This document shows positions 1 to 7,764 of a DNA stretch of 41,133 nucleotides, in pieces. The stretch is from Pseudomonas citronellolis (GTDB lineage Bacteria > Pseudomonadota > Gammaproteobacteria > Pseudomonadales > Pseudomonadaceae), in assembly GCF_029335315.1 (NCBI RefSeq), contig NZ_JARJLT010000100.1:1-41133 (forward strand), in the 5' to 3' direction. The stretch's first letter is position 1, and each line of letters begins with the position of its first letter. The notes beneath the pieces were generated by a model. It saw only the letters and a list, made by a program, of their open reading frames with translations. It was not told the DNA's origin and made no database searches. The translations under genes and the position numbers were made by a program.

Positions 1-1283
1 CCATCGCCGGCCTGGTGGCTGGCGTCGCTGGCGTGGTGCGAGGCGTCGGCGGCGTTGCGGGCGATTTCCTGGGCGGCGGCGCCCAGCTCGTTGATCGCCG
101 CGGCCACGCTGTTGGTGCGGTTGGACTGCTCGTCGGAGTTGGCCATCGACGAGTTGGAGGCGTTGACCACCAGCTGCGAGACGTCATGCAGTTGGCGCGC
201 GGTGCCGGCGACTTCGCGGATCGACTGGTGGATACGCTCGACGAAGCGGTTGAAGGCGTTGGCCAGCACGCCGAATTCATCGTGGCTGTGCACCACCAGG
301 CGCTTGGTCAGGTCGCCCTCGCCCTGGGCGATGTCCTGCATGGCGCGGCCCATGGCGGTCAGCGGCTGCATCAGCACGCGGATCAGCATGCCCAGCAGGA
401 GCAGGATCGCGACAATCGCCACCAGCGCGGCAATCACAGCGGTAGTGCGGAACTTGCTGAGCATGGCATAGGCCTTGTCCTTGTCGATGGACAGGCCGAT
501 GTACCAGTTCACCGACGGCAGGCCCTTCACCGGGGTGAAGGCGAGGATGCGGGTATTGCCGTTCAGCTCGCTTTCGCTGAAGCCGGCGCCGACCCGCGGG
601 GTGTTCTGCGGGTAGATCTCGCTGAGGTTCTTCATCACCTGCTGCTTGTCCGGGGCGACCAGCACCTTGCCGTCGCCGCTGACCAGGAAGGCGTAGCCCA
701 TGCCGCTGAAGTCCAGCGAGTTGATGATCTGCACGATGGCCTGCAGGTTGAGGTCGCCGCCGACCACGCCGAGGGTCTGGCCGTTGGCCTGGGACGGGGT
801 GGCGATGGTGATGATCAGCTGGCCGGTGGCGGCGTCGACGTAGGGCTCGGTGAGGGTGGTGCCGCCGGCGTTCAGGGCGTCCTTGTACCAGGGGCGGGTA
901 CGCGGGTCGTAGCCGTCGGGCATCTTGTCGTTCGGGCGCATGGTGAAGACGCCGTCGGCCTGGCCCAGGTAGGTGAAGTTGAAGGTCGAGGTCAGCGCCT
1001 TCTGTTCCAGCAGGGCGCCGAGGGCGGCCGGCGAGCTGTCATGGCTGATGTTCTGCGCGGTCATCTCGACCAGCAGCAGGCGGCCGCTGAGCCAGTTCTG
1101 GATGTTGTTGGCGGTCACCTCGCCCATTTCCTGCAGGTAGGACTCCAGGTCGGCGCGGATGGCGTTGCGCTGCAGCGAGTCGTTGTACAGGGTGAAGAGG
1201 GCGAACGCGGCGAAAACCACCAGGGAAGCGGCCAGCAGTATCTTGTGGCTGAACTTCAGGTTTTTCATCATCTTGTTTTGCAT
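1..1283 (-). CDS. pctA: PctA-like amino-acid chemoreceptor (methyl-accepting chemotaxis protein), C-terminus cut by window edge
   Basis: Inner-membrane chemoreceptor that senses amino acids in the periplasm and controls CheA. About 427 codons are present; the rest of the signalling domain lies outside the window. It starts MQNKMMKNLKFSHKILLAAS, with TM1 at about residues 13-35, a periplasmic dCache domain, TM2 near 285-307, then HAMP and the start of the MCP signalling helix. The amino-acid motif of dCache receptors is intact: Y125, R130, W132, Y133, Y148, D150 and D177. The N-terminal sequence closely resembles P. aeruginosa PctA as I remember it. The start is uncertain: in-frame ATGs at 1283, 1271 and 1268 all lack a clear Shine-Dalgarno, and the last gives MKNLKF, closest to PctA. 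A FliA-like promoter lies about 190 bases upstream. Family call is sure; PctA rather than PctB is inferred from sequence and position. Confidence 0.9.
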   Translation of the reverse strand, partial: MQNKMMKNLKFSHKILLAASLVVFAAFALFTLYNDSLQRNAIRADLESYLQEMGEVTANNIQNWLSGRLLLVEMTAQNISHDSSPAALGALLEQKALTSTFNFTYLGQADGVFTMRPNDKMPDGYDPRTRPWYKDALNAGGTTLTEPYVDAATGQLIITIATPSQANGQTLGVVGGDLNLQAIVQIINSLDFSGMGYAFLVSGDGKVLVAPDKQQVMKNLSEIYPQNTPRVGAGFSESELNGNTRILAFTPVKGLPSVNWYIGLSIDKDKAYAMLSKFRTTAVIAALVAIVAILLLLGMLIRVLMQPLTAMGRAMQDIAQGEGDLTKRLVVHSHDEFGVLANAFNRFVERIHQSIREVAGTARQLHDVSQLVVNASNSSMANSDEQSNRTNSVAAAINELGAAAQEIARNAADASHHASDASHQAGD

Positions 1284-1468
1284 CCAGGAGGAGGCCAGTG
1301 GGTGACGGGGTTCGGCGATGGGTCCGAGTTCCGTTATGGTCGGCCGCGCGCGGGGTAGGCGGCGGTTGTCGGCGCGTCACGCGGATGGCGTGCGGCCTGG
1401 TGGCAGTCCTGTGCCGAGCAGCCCTTGCCCGGGGCTGGAGCGCCCGCAGAACGGGGCATCCAGACTAA

Positions 1469-1496
1469 AAGTCGGCATTTTCTGTCAGAAGCTTTA
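1469..1496 (-). promoter_or_regulatory. FliA (sigma-28)-like promoter of the PctA-like receptor gene
   Basis: On the minus strand TAAAGCTT (1496-1489), a 12-base spacer and GCCGACTT (1476-1469) resemble the flagellar sigma-28 consensus TAAAGTTT-N11-GCCGATAA. The spacer is one base longer than ideal and the -10 has two mismatches, so it should be weaker than the copy upstream of the neighbouring receptor. It would leave a leader of about 180 bases. Confidence 0.5.
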
Positions 1497-1546
1497 GCGA
1501 GGCGGACGAACGGTCGTAGGTAGGGCCTGAAGTGCAGAGGAAGACC

Positions 1547-1612
1547 TTCGCGAGCAAGCGCGCTCCTACAGGCGATACGAACGCTTTGCGTAGGAGCGAG
1601 CTTGCTCGCGAA
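1547..1612. repeat. REP doublet (REPIN-like) in inverted orientation
   Basis: Two 23-base REP-type sequences face each other: 1547-1569 (TTCGCGAGCAAGC... ending GCTCCTAC) and 1590-1612 (GTAGGAGCGAGC... ending CTCGCGAA). Each is itself palindromic, and together they can form a long stem. The GTAGGAGCGAGCTTGCTCGCGAA unit is a widely dispersed Pseudomonas intergenic repeat. The rest of the 1284-1661 gap holds the FliA-like promoter and the terminator; no gene was seen there. Confidence 0.85.
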
Positions 1613-1615
1613 CAT

Positions 1616-1647
1616 ACGAAAAAGGCGCCCTTGGGCGCCTTTTTCGT
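1616..1647 (-). terminator. Intrinsic terminator of the PctC-like receptor gene
   Basis: A perfect 15-bp stem ACGAAAAAGGCGCCC / GGGCGCCTTTTTCGT with a 2-base loop. It begins 15 bases past the stop codon of the gene at 1662 and has a U-tract in either direction. Confidence 0.88.
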
Positions 1648-1661
1648 GGGTGGTTGCTGGG

Positions 1662-3557
1662 TCAGATGCGGAAACTGTCCACCAACTGGCGCAGGCGGCC
1701 GGCCTGGTTCTCCAGGTCGGCGCAGGCGCGCAGGGTGGCCTGCAGGTTCTCCACGCCTTCCTGGTTGAGGGTGTTGATCTCGGTGATGTCCATGTTCAGC
1801 GAGTCGACCACGGCGGTCTGCTCTTCGGTGGCGGTGGCCACTGACTGGTTCATCGCGTCGATCTCGCTGATCCGCCCGGTCACGCTGGCCAGGCGCTGGC
1901 CGGCGCGGTTGGCGATCTCCACGCTTTCCAGGCTGTAGCGCTGGCTTTCGCCCATGGTGTTCACCGCCTCGCGGGCGCCAACCTGCAGTTCCTCGATCAT
2001 GCCCTGGATCTGCTGCGCCGATTCCTGGGCGCGGTGCGCGAGGTTGCGCACTTCGTCGGCGACCACGGCGAAGCCACGGCCGGCTTCCCCGGCGCGGGCC
2101 GCTTCGATGGCGGCGTTGAGGGCGAGCAGGTTGGTCTGCTCGGAGATGCCCTTGATGACTTCGAGGATCTGCCCGATGTTCACCGTGCGGCTGTTCAGCG
2201 ACTCGATGTGGGTGCTGGCGTAGCTGATCTTCTCCGACAGCAGGTTCATCGCGCTGATGCTCTGCTCCACGACCTGACGACCGTCGCCGGCCTGCTGGCT
2301 GGCGTCGCTGGCGTGGTGCGAGGCGTCGGCGGCGTTGCGGGCGATCTCCTGGGCGGCGGCGCCCAGCTCGTTGATCGCCGCGGCCACGCTGTTGGTGCGG
2401 GTCGACTGCTCGTCGGAGTTGGCCATCGACGAGTTGGAGGCGTTGACCACCAGCTGCGACACGTCATGCAGCTGGCGCGCGGTGCCGGCGACTTCGCGGA
2501 TCGACTGGTGGATCCGCTCGACGAAGCGGTTGAAGGCGTCGGCCAGCACGCCGAATTCGTCGCGGCTGTGCACCACCAGGCGTTTGGTCAGGTCGCCTTC
2601 GCCCTGGGCGATGTCCTGCATGGCGCGGCCCATGGCGGTGAGCGGTTGCATCAGCACGCGGATCAGCATGCCGAGCAGGAAGATGATCGCAACTATGGCC
2701 ACCAGGGTGGCGATGATGGCCGAGGTGCGGAAGTCGCTGAGCATGGCGAAGGCGGCGCTCTTGTCGAGCACCAGGGCGACGTACCAGTTGACCCCGGGCA
2801 GGCCCTCGATGCGGGTCATCGAGACCAGCTGGGTTTTACCGTCCACTTCCACTTCCTGGACCCCGGCGCGCACTTGCGGCGCGCCGTGCGGGTAGACCTC
2901 GGCGAGCGTCTTGAAGACCTTGTCGGCGTCCGGGTGCAGGAGGATCTTGCCGGCGTCGCTGACCAGGAAGGCGTAGCCGTCGCCGTCGAACTTCAGCGAG
3001 TTGATGATGGCGGTGATGGTTTCCAGCTTCATGTCGCCGGCGGCCACGCCGACCAGCTGGCCGTTGCGCATGACCGGCATGGACATGGCGAGGATCTGCT
3101 CCTTGGTGCCGGCGTCGAGGAACGGCTCGGTGACGATCAGCCGGCCGGCGGCCACGGCGTCCTTGTACCAGCCGCGCTGGCGCGGGTCGTAGCCGTCGGG
3201 CATGGGCGCGTAGGGGCGCATGGTGAACACGCCGCTGGCGGCGTCGCCCAGGTACACCGACTCGAAGTTCTGCTGCAGCACCCGCTGTTCCAGCACGTGC
3301 TGGACGCGTTCCGCGGTGGGCTCGCCGTCGGCCAGTTGCGCGGCCTCCATTTCCACCAGGTGGATGCGGCCTTCCAGCCAGCTCTGGATGTTGCTGGCGG
3401 TGAGGGCGCCGATCTGCCGCAGCGAGGTCTCGGTGTCCTCCTGGATGGCGCGGCTCTGGCGGAAGTCGTTGAAGAAGATGAAGCAGGCGAAGGCGAAGGT
3501 CACCACGAGGGAGGCCGCCAGAAGGATCTTCTTGGCGAAGGACAACGAGCGAAGCAT
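1662..3557 (-). CDS. pctC: PctC-like amino-acid chemoreceptor (methyl-accepting chemotaxis protein)
   Basis: Complete 631-aa transmembrane chemoreceptor, the usual length for the PctA/B/C family. TM1 spans about residues 10-30, the periplasmic dCache domain about 31-275, TM2 about 280-302, then HAMP and a cytoplasmic signalling domain. The conserved hairpin tip is present ([20 protein letters not shown]), and the protein ends QLVDSFRI. The ligand motif is Y123, R128, W130, Y131, D148 and D175, but the aromatic two residues before D148 is Phe146 where the PctA-like neighbour has Tyr. Start: ATG 3557 with AGGA 9 bases upstream. A perfect sigma-28 promoter lies at 3597-3623. The position next to flp matches pctC of P. 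aeruginosa (amino-acid/GABA receptor), which is why I prefer that name; the ligand is inferred. Confidence 0.9.
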   Translation of the reverse strand: MLRSLSFAKKILLAASLVVTFAFACFIFFNDFRQSRAIQEDTETSLRQIGALTASNIQSWLEGRIHLVEMEAAQLADGEPTAERVQHVLEQRVLQQNFESVYLGDAASGVFTMRPYAPMPDGYDPRQRGWYKDAVAAGRLIVTEPFLDAGTKEQILAMSMPVMRNGQLVGVAAGDMKLETITAIINSLKFDGDGYAFLVSDAGKILLHPDADKVFKTLAEVYPHGAPQVRAGVQEVEVDGKTQLVSMTRIEGLPGVNWYVALVLDKSAAFAMLSDFRTSAIIATLVAIVAIIFLLGMLIRVLMQPLTAMGRAMQDIAQGEGDLTKRLVVHSRDEFGVLADAFNRFVERIHQSIREVAGTARQLHDVSQLVVNASNSSMANSDEQSTRTNSVAAAINELGAAAQEIARNAADASHHASDASQQAGDGRQVVEQSISAMNLLSEKISYASTHIESLNSRTVNIGQILEVIKGISEQTNLLALNAAIEAARAGEAGRGFAVVADEVRNLAHRAQESAQQIQGMIEELQVGAREAVNTMGESQRYSLESVEIANRAGQRLASVTGRISEIDAMNQSVATATEEQTAVVDSLNMDITEINTLNQEGVENLQATLRACADLENQAGRLRQLVDSFRI

Positions 3558-3596
3558 GGGGAAAGCATCCTGCGGGAACAGCGGAGTGGGCAGGGC

Positions 3597-3623
3597 TTAT
3601 CGGCCGTTTCCTACGGGACTTTA
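3597..3623 (-). promoter_or_regulatory. FliA (sigma-28) promoter of the PctC-like receptor gene
   Basis: The minus strand reads TAAAGTCC, an 11-base spacer, then GCCGATAA. The -10 and the spacing match the sigma-28 consensus exactly, and the -35 matches in its TAAAG core. It lies 40 bases upstream of the ATG, which puts the receptor in the flagellar late-gene regulon. Confidence 0.85.
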
Positions 3624-3668
3624 GCGTGGTGATGGCAAAATGGCGTCAGATTTTTCGCGCAAACGAAA

Positions 3669-3698
3669 ACTCCCATGCTCTGGTGAGGGCATGGGAGT
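3669..3698 (-). terminator. Intrinsic terminator after flp
   Basis: A stem ACTCCCATGC / GCATGGGAGT with a 10-base loop, followed on the minus strand by TTTTCGTTT. It lies about 50 bases past the flp stop and separates flp from the downstream receptor promoter. This fits flp being made as a short, abundant, single-gene transcript. Confidence 0.78.
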
Positions 3699-3747
3699 GC
3701 TCTGGAATAGTGGACAGGGCAACGTGCTGCATCCTGATGGTTATTGA

Positions 3748-3957
3748 TCAGTTGCCAGAACCGGTACCTGTGAGCGCAGTGGTAATTGCAGTAAAAGTTG
3801 CTGCCAGTTGGGTTTTGAGACCGGTCAGTGTGCCAACCAGCGCAACAATGATAAGTCCGGCGATAACCGCGTACTCGATGGCGGTCGCGGCCTCTTCATC
3901 CTGGGCGAAAGCCTTGCACTTGCAGTAGAGATTCAACGAGAGGTCTTTGATGTTCAT
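3748..3957 (-). CDS. flp: Flp type IVb major pilin precursor
   Basis: A 69-aa prepilin, the structural subunit of the Tad pilus. A 23-residue charged leader (MNIKDLSLNLYCKCKAF...) precedes the processing site EEA/ATAIEYAV, followed by the hydrophobic stretch AVIAGLIIVALVGTL. Glu28-Tyr29 is the Flp-type E-Y motif, with Glu at +5 of the mature protein. The residue before the cut is Ala23 where type IV prepilins usually have Gly. Mature pilin would be 46 aa. Start: ATG 3957, chosen over an ATG eight codons upstream because AAGGAG lies at 3966-3971, 8 bases before it. It is divergent from rcpC and ends in its own terminator. Expected to be activated by PprB and processed by FppA. Confidence 0.93.
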   Translation of the reverse strand: MNIKDLSLNLYCKCKAFAQDEEAATAIEYAVIAGLIIVALVGTLTGLKTQLAATFTAITTALTGTGSGN

Positions 3958-4314
3958 GGCCGCGGCTCCTTGCACGTCCAACTTCCAGGGCGGATGCCCC
4001 GAACACGTCTTCAGGCTAGGCAGGCCGGGCGCGAAAGCAAGCGGTCAAATGGCATTAAGACCTTCTGATTAATACCGGGGATATAGTCGGCAAGGTGTTT
4101 GGCAAAGCGCCACTATTGCATTTGACGGCAGAGGATGGGCGGCTAAATTCTCAGTCGTAACAAGCAATTTCTTATTATCGGGAATCGTTCTTAAACGTTA
4201 GTTTCCGACCGCCGAGAAGAACAAGCAGTAATTGCTCGAACTCGGCATTGCATTGAATAAGCCCGGTTCATCCAAGCGACTCCTGTCCTCCCGAAGTAGT
4301 GCAAGGAAGTAGCC
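3958..4314. promoter_or_regulatory. Divergent promoter region between flp and rcpC
   Basis: A 357-bp gap without a gene, clearly more AT-rich than its surroundings between about 4045 and 4215. It holds a near-matching inverted pair of motifs: TTAATGCCATTTGACC on the minus strand (4059-4044) facing flp, and TTGCATTTGACGGC on the plus strand (about 4117-4130) facing rcpC. A relative of the motif lies upstream of fppA. A GGTATTAAT element (minus strand, 4077-4069) is also shared with the fppA upstream region. PprB is the known activator of Tad genes in P. aeruginosa; assigning any motif to it is inference. Confidence 0.65.
4122..4149 (+). promoter_or_regulatory. Possible sigma-70-type promoter for the rcpC-tadG operon
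   Basis: TTGACG (4122-4127), a 16-base spacer and TAAATT (4144-4149) point toward rcpC. The -35 is embedded in the shared CATTTGAC motif. It would give a leader of about 155 bases. Plausible by sequence only. Confidence 0.42.
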
Positions 4315-5238
4315 ATGAATAGCAAGGTGCTGATGGTTTTCGCCGGGCTTCTGCTGGTGGGAGCGGTGGTGGTGGGTTACCTGGGGCTGTCCATCGGCAA
4401 GCCCCAGGCGCCGGTGGTCAGTGCGCAACCATCGGCTGTCGAGCTGCCCGCCCAGGTCGACAAGTTGCAGCGCACCCCCGTTGTTGTCGTCACCCGCGAC
4501 CTGCCGGCGCTGGCCGTGCTGGGCAAGGACGACCTGCGCCTGGAGTACCTGCAGACGCCGCCGGCAGGCAGTTTCGCCAAGCTCGACAGCCTGCTCGGGC
4601 AACGTGTCTGGCTGGCGGTGCCGGCCGGCAGCATCCTTTCCGGCGCCGTGCTCGAACCTGGCGGCCCACTGGCGCGGACCATCCGTCCGGACGAGCGGGC
4701 CATGGCCATCGCCGTGGACGATGTGGTCGGCGGTGGCGGCTTCGTCCTGCCCGGCGACTATGTCGACGTGATGCTGTATGTCGCCGACCAGCAGGGCATG
4801 GAGCGCAATCTCAGCGCCCAGGTGGTGCTGCCGGGGGTACGCGTACTCACCTATGGCGAGCAGATCGCGGTGGCCCAGGATGGCCAGGCACGCGACGACA
4901 AGGCCAAGGACGGTGAGCGCAAGGTCGCGCGCACCGCGGTGCTGGCGGTGCCGGCGGACGCCACCGCGCGCCTGATGCTGGCCAGCCAGGCCGGCTCGCT
5001 GCGCCTGGCGATACGCAGCAAGGACGAGAACCTCTACGAGAAAGAACAGCAGGGCCATTACCTGCGCGCCTCGCTCGATGCGTCGGGCAGCGAGGCGATC
5101 AGCCTCGACCAGTTGCTTGGCCGCCGCGCGCCGGCAGCTGCCGCCGCCCAGCCGGCCAGCCGCCGCCAGGTGGGGCCGGCCGTCGGCGCCGGGGTAGTGG
5201 TCTACCGCGGCAGCACAGTCACCCACGAAGCGCCTTGA
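4315..5238 (+). CDS. rcpC: Flp pilus assembly protein RcpC/CpaB
   Basis: A 307-aa periplasmic/inner-membrane-anchored protein that works with the RcpA secretin in the outer-membrane part of the Tad machine. One N-terminal hydrophobic anchor covers about residues 5-27 (VLMVFAGLLLVGAVVVGYLG). Next comes a SAF-type domain (PVVVVTRDLPALAVLGKDDL, about 55-110) and the RcpC/CpaB core with the typical LPGDYVDVMLYV segment near 145-156. The C-terminal 50 residues are Ala/Arg-rich and look flexible. Start: ATG 4315 with AAGGAAG about 7 bases upstream. It is the first gene of the operon, 16 bases ahead of rcpA. Confidence 0.93.
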   Translation: MNSKVLMVFAGLLLVGAVVVGYLGLSIGKPQAPVVSAQPSAVELPAQVDKLQRTPVVVVTRDLPALAVLGKDDLRLEYLQTPPAGSFAKLDSLLGQRVWLAVPAGSILSGAVLEPGGPLARTIRPDERAMAIAVDDVVGGGGFVLPGDYVDVMLYVADQQGMERNLSAQVVLPGVRVLTYGEQIAVAQDGQARDDKAKDGERKVARTAVLAVPADATARLMLASQAGSLRLAIRSKDENLYEKEQQGHYLRASLDASGSEAISLDQLLGRRAPAAAAAQPASRRQVGPAVGAGVVVYRGSTVTHEAP

Positions 5239-5254
5239 GCTAGGGAGTAGCGAC

Positions 5255-6514
5255 ATGATTCGGGGATTGCGGTCGGGGATTTCCCGGCGCCGCCTTGGCG
5301 CCTGCCTGGCGGGCGCGTTGCTGTGTTCGGCGGTGGGGGCCGCCCAGGCGGTGCCCAGCGCCTGCGAAGGCCTGGCCCTGCAGAAGCTGGTGCTGGCGTT
5401 GGAGCAGGGCGGCCAGCGCGACCAGCAGCTGCCGCTGCCGATCAGGCGGCTGGCCATCGGTGATCCACAGGTGGCCGACGTGCAATTGCTCGACAAGCGC
5501 AGCTTCCTGGTCACCGGCAAGGCCCAGGGCGAAACCAGCCTGCTGGTCTGGACCGGTTGCCCGGGCGACCCGTTGCGCGCCCGTGTGCAGGTCGCCGGGC
5601 GCGCCATCGGTGACGTCGCTGCGGCCAGTGATGCGAGCGCCGCCGGCCTGACCAGCCAGGTGCAAACCGACATCCGCTTCGTCGAGGTCAGCCGCAGCAA
5701 GCTCAAGCAGGCCAGCACCTCGCTGGTGCGCAAGGGCTCCAACCTCTTCGTGTTCGGCTCGCCGGGCAGCCTCAACGGCATCAGCGTTGGCCAGGACGGC
5801 GGCGTCAGCGGTAACTTCGGCACCGGCAGCAGCGGTTTCAACATCATCTGGGGCGGCGGCAGCAGCAAGGTCCTGGGCTTCCTCAACATGCTCGAAGGCA
5901 GCGGCTTCGCCTACACCCTGGCGCGCCCCAGCCTGGTCGCCACCAGCGGGCAGAGCGCGTCCTTCCTGGCCGGCGGCGAGTTCCCGATCCCGGTGCCCAA
6001 CGGCGATAACAACAACATCACCATCGAGTACAAGGAGTACGGCGTGCGCCTGACCCTGACGCCGACGGTGATGTCGACCGGGCGCATCGCCCTGAAGGTG
6101 GCGCCGGAAGTCAGCGAGCTGGACTTCTCCGCCGGCATCCAGACCGCCGGCATCTCGGTGCCCGCGCTCAATGTGCGGCGCACCGATACCAGCGTGATCC
6201 TCGCCGACGGCGAAAGCTTCGTGATCAGCGGGCTGACCAGCAGCAACACGGTGAGCAACGTCGACAAGTTCCCCGGCCTGGGCAACCTGCCGGTGATAGG
6301 CGCGTTCTTCCGTTCCTCGCAACTGAGCAAGGACGACCGCGAGCTGCTCATGGTGGTCACCCCGCACCTGGTCCAGCCGCTGGCGGCCAACGCCAGCCTG
6401 CCGAAGATGCCCGGCGAAGGCCTGCGCAACTACGACCCCGGTTTCGGCGAGTTCTATTTCCTGGAGAACGGCAAGTTCGATGGCCGTGGCTCCTCCAGCG
6501 GGATGTCCGAGTGA
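5255..6514 (+). CDS. rcpA: Tad pilus outer-membrane secretin RcpA/CpaC
   Basis: A 419-aa secretin forming the outer-membrane pore for the Flp fibre. It has a Sec signal peptide with predicted cut after AQA (residue 32), then an N-terminal pilus-formation domain (about 35-125) and the secretin domain (about 230-390). The secretin domain carries the classic VPALNVRRTDTSVILADGES segment and the FPGLGNLPVIGAFFRS stretch. Gly-rich linkers (GGVSGNFGTGSSG, IIWGGGSS) precede the barrel-forming region. Start: ATG 5255 with GGGAG 9 bases upstream. The first bases of the next segment overlap its stop, but the next gene probably starts 65 bases downstream. Confidence 0.95.
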   Translation: MIRGLRSGISRRRLGACLAGALLCSAVGAAQAVPSACEGLALQKLVLALEQGGQRDQQLPLPIRRLAIGDPQVADVQLLDKRSFLVTGKAQGETSLLVWTGCPGDPLRARVQVAGRAIGDVAAASDASAAGLTSQVQTDIRFVEVSRSKLKQASTSLVRKGSNLFVFGSPGSLNGISVGQDGGVSGNFGTGSSGFNIIWGGGSSKVLGFLNMLEGSGFAYTLARPSLVATSGQSASFLAGGEFPIPVPNGDNNNITIEYKEYGVRLTLTPTVMSTGRIALKVAPEVSELDFSAGIQTAGISVPALNVRRTDTSVILADGESFVISGLTSSNTVSNVDKFPGLGNLPVIGAFFRSSQLSKDDRELLMVVTPHLVQPLAANASLPKMPGEGLRNYDPGFGEFYFLENGKFDGRGSSSGMSE

Positions 6515-6579
6515 TGGCCGGCGACCTGCTGATCCGGCCCGCGGGCCGCGCGTCGACCGCACAGAACAGGAGCGCCAGC

Positions 6580-7764
6580 ATGAGCCAGACGTTCGTCGCC
6601 TTGACCCAGCACCCGGGCGAACTGGAGTGGCTGCAGAGCAGCCTGGCCAGCAACGGCCAGGTGATCTCCGCCGGCAGCGGCACCCTGGAGGAGCTGCTGG
6701 CACTGCTCGACGTGACCGGCGCCGGGGTGCTCTTCATCAGCCTGAACAAGGCCAACCTGGTGGTGCACAGCGCCCTGGTCGAGGGCCTGGTTTCGGCGCG
6801 GCCGATGCTCTCGGTGGTGGCCATCGGCGACGGCCTGGACAACCAGCTGGTGCTGGCGGCGATGCGCGCCGGCGCCCGCGACTTCATCACCTACGGCGCC
6901 CGCGCCAGTGAGCTCAGCGGGTTGGTCCGGCGCCTCGGCGGGCGCCTGCCGAGCGTGCCGGTGAGCGCGGCGCGCCAGGGCGAGCTGCTGACCCTGGTCA
7001 GCGCGCGGCCGGACGCCGACGGCGCCTTCGTCGCCCTGCACCTGGCCATGGCCCTGCAGACCCAGGCGGAGCACCAGGTGCTGCTGGTGGACATCGGCCA
7101 GCCCAGCGGCGAGGCCCTGGCGATCCTCGGCATGGAGTCGGCCTTCAGCTTCGCCGACGCCATGCGCAACCTGCGCCGCCTCGACCAGACCCTGATCGAC
7201 AGCGCCTTCACCCGCCACGAATCCGGGCTGCGCGTGCTCAGCCTGTCGGACGAGCCGGGGGTGCTGGAGCGCCTGACCACCGCTGAGCTGTACCTGCTGC
7301 TGGGCAACCTGCGCAGCGCCTTCAGCCACGTGCTGATCAACCTCACCGGGGTGCCCGAAGGCGAGCTCAGCAGCCAGTTGTTGCAACAGGCCAACCGCAT
7401 CCTCTGGCTGGTCGACCAGAGCGTGCCGTCGTGCAAGAAAGGCCTGGAGCGCCTGCGCCGCCTGCGCGAACGCAGCCAGGCGCTGCCGCGCATCGAACTG
7501 CTGGTGGAGCGTTACCTGCCGGCGGTGCCGCCGGACGAGCAGGCGCTGTGCCGGATGTTCGGCCTGGAGACCTTCGGCGTGTTGCCGGCCTCGGCGGAGG
7601 CGCGGCTGCGCTCGAAGAACCTCGGCCGCAGCCTGTTCGAGATCGCCCCGCGCGACCCGCTGTCGGTGAAGCTGCGGGCCATGGCCGAGGAGCTCGGCGC
7701 GCTGCCCGGTGAACAGCGTCGGCGCTTCCCCTGGTTCGGCCGGGCCAAGGCGGTGCGCACATGA
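6580..7764 (+). CDS. tadZ: Tad pilus localisation protein TadZ/CpaE (atypical ParA/MinD-like)
   Basis: A 394-aa cytoplasmic protein that places the Tad machine at the pole. Residues 1-120 form a receiver-like domain (LDVTGAGVLFISL, AMRAGARDFITYGA) with no canonical phospho-acceptor. The rest is a MinD/ParA-like ATPase fold. The P-loop is degenerate: SARPDADGAF (141-150) stands where KGGVGKT would be, so the signature lysines are missing; the following VLLVDIG still resembles Walker A'. Start: ATG 6580 is preceded by AGGAG at 8 bases. GTG 6511 or ATG 6514, overlapping the rcpA stop, are possible but lack a ribosome site. It ends in an ATGA overlap with tadA. Confidence 0.9.
   Translation: MSQTFVALTQHPGELEWLQSSLASNGQVISAGSGTLEELLALLDVTGAGVLFISLNKANLVVHSALVEGLVSARPMLSVVAIGDGLDNQLVLAAMRAGARDFITYGARASELSGLVRRLGGRLPSVPVSAARQGELLTLVSARPDADGAFVALHLAMALQTQAEHQVLLVDIGQPSGEALAILGMESAFSFADAMRNLRRLDQTLIDSAFTRHESGLRVLSLSDEPGVLERLTTAELYLLLGNLRSAFSHVLINLTGVPEGELSSQLLQQANRILWLVDQSVPSCKKGLERLRRLRERSQALPRIELLVERYLPAVPPDEQALCRMFGLETFGVLPASAEARLRSKNLGRSLFEIAPRDPLSVKLRAMAEELGALPGEQRRRFPWFGRAKAVRT

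Noticed and set aside
1..1283. PctA-like gene as a truncated pseudogene
   Set aside because: The frame is open to the window edge and all ligand residues are present; the truncation is due to the window only.
6511..6579. Earlier tadZ start overlapping the rcpA stop
   Set aside because: No ribosome site, and the extra residues do not fit the family; ATG 6580 has a clear AGGAG.
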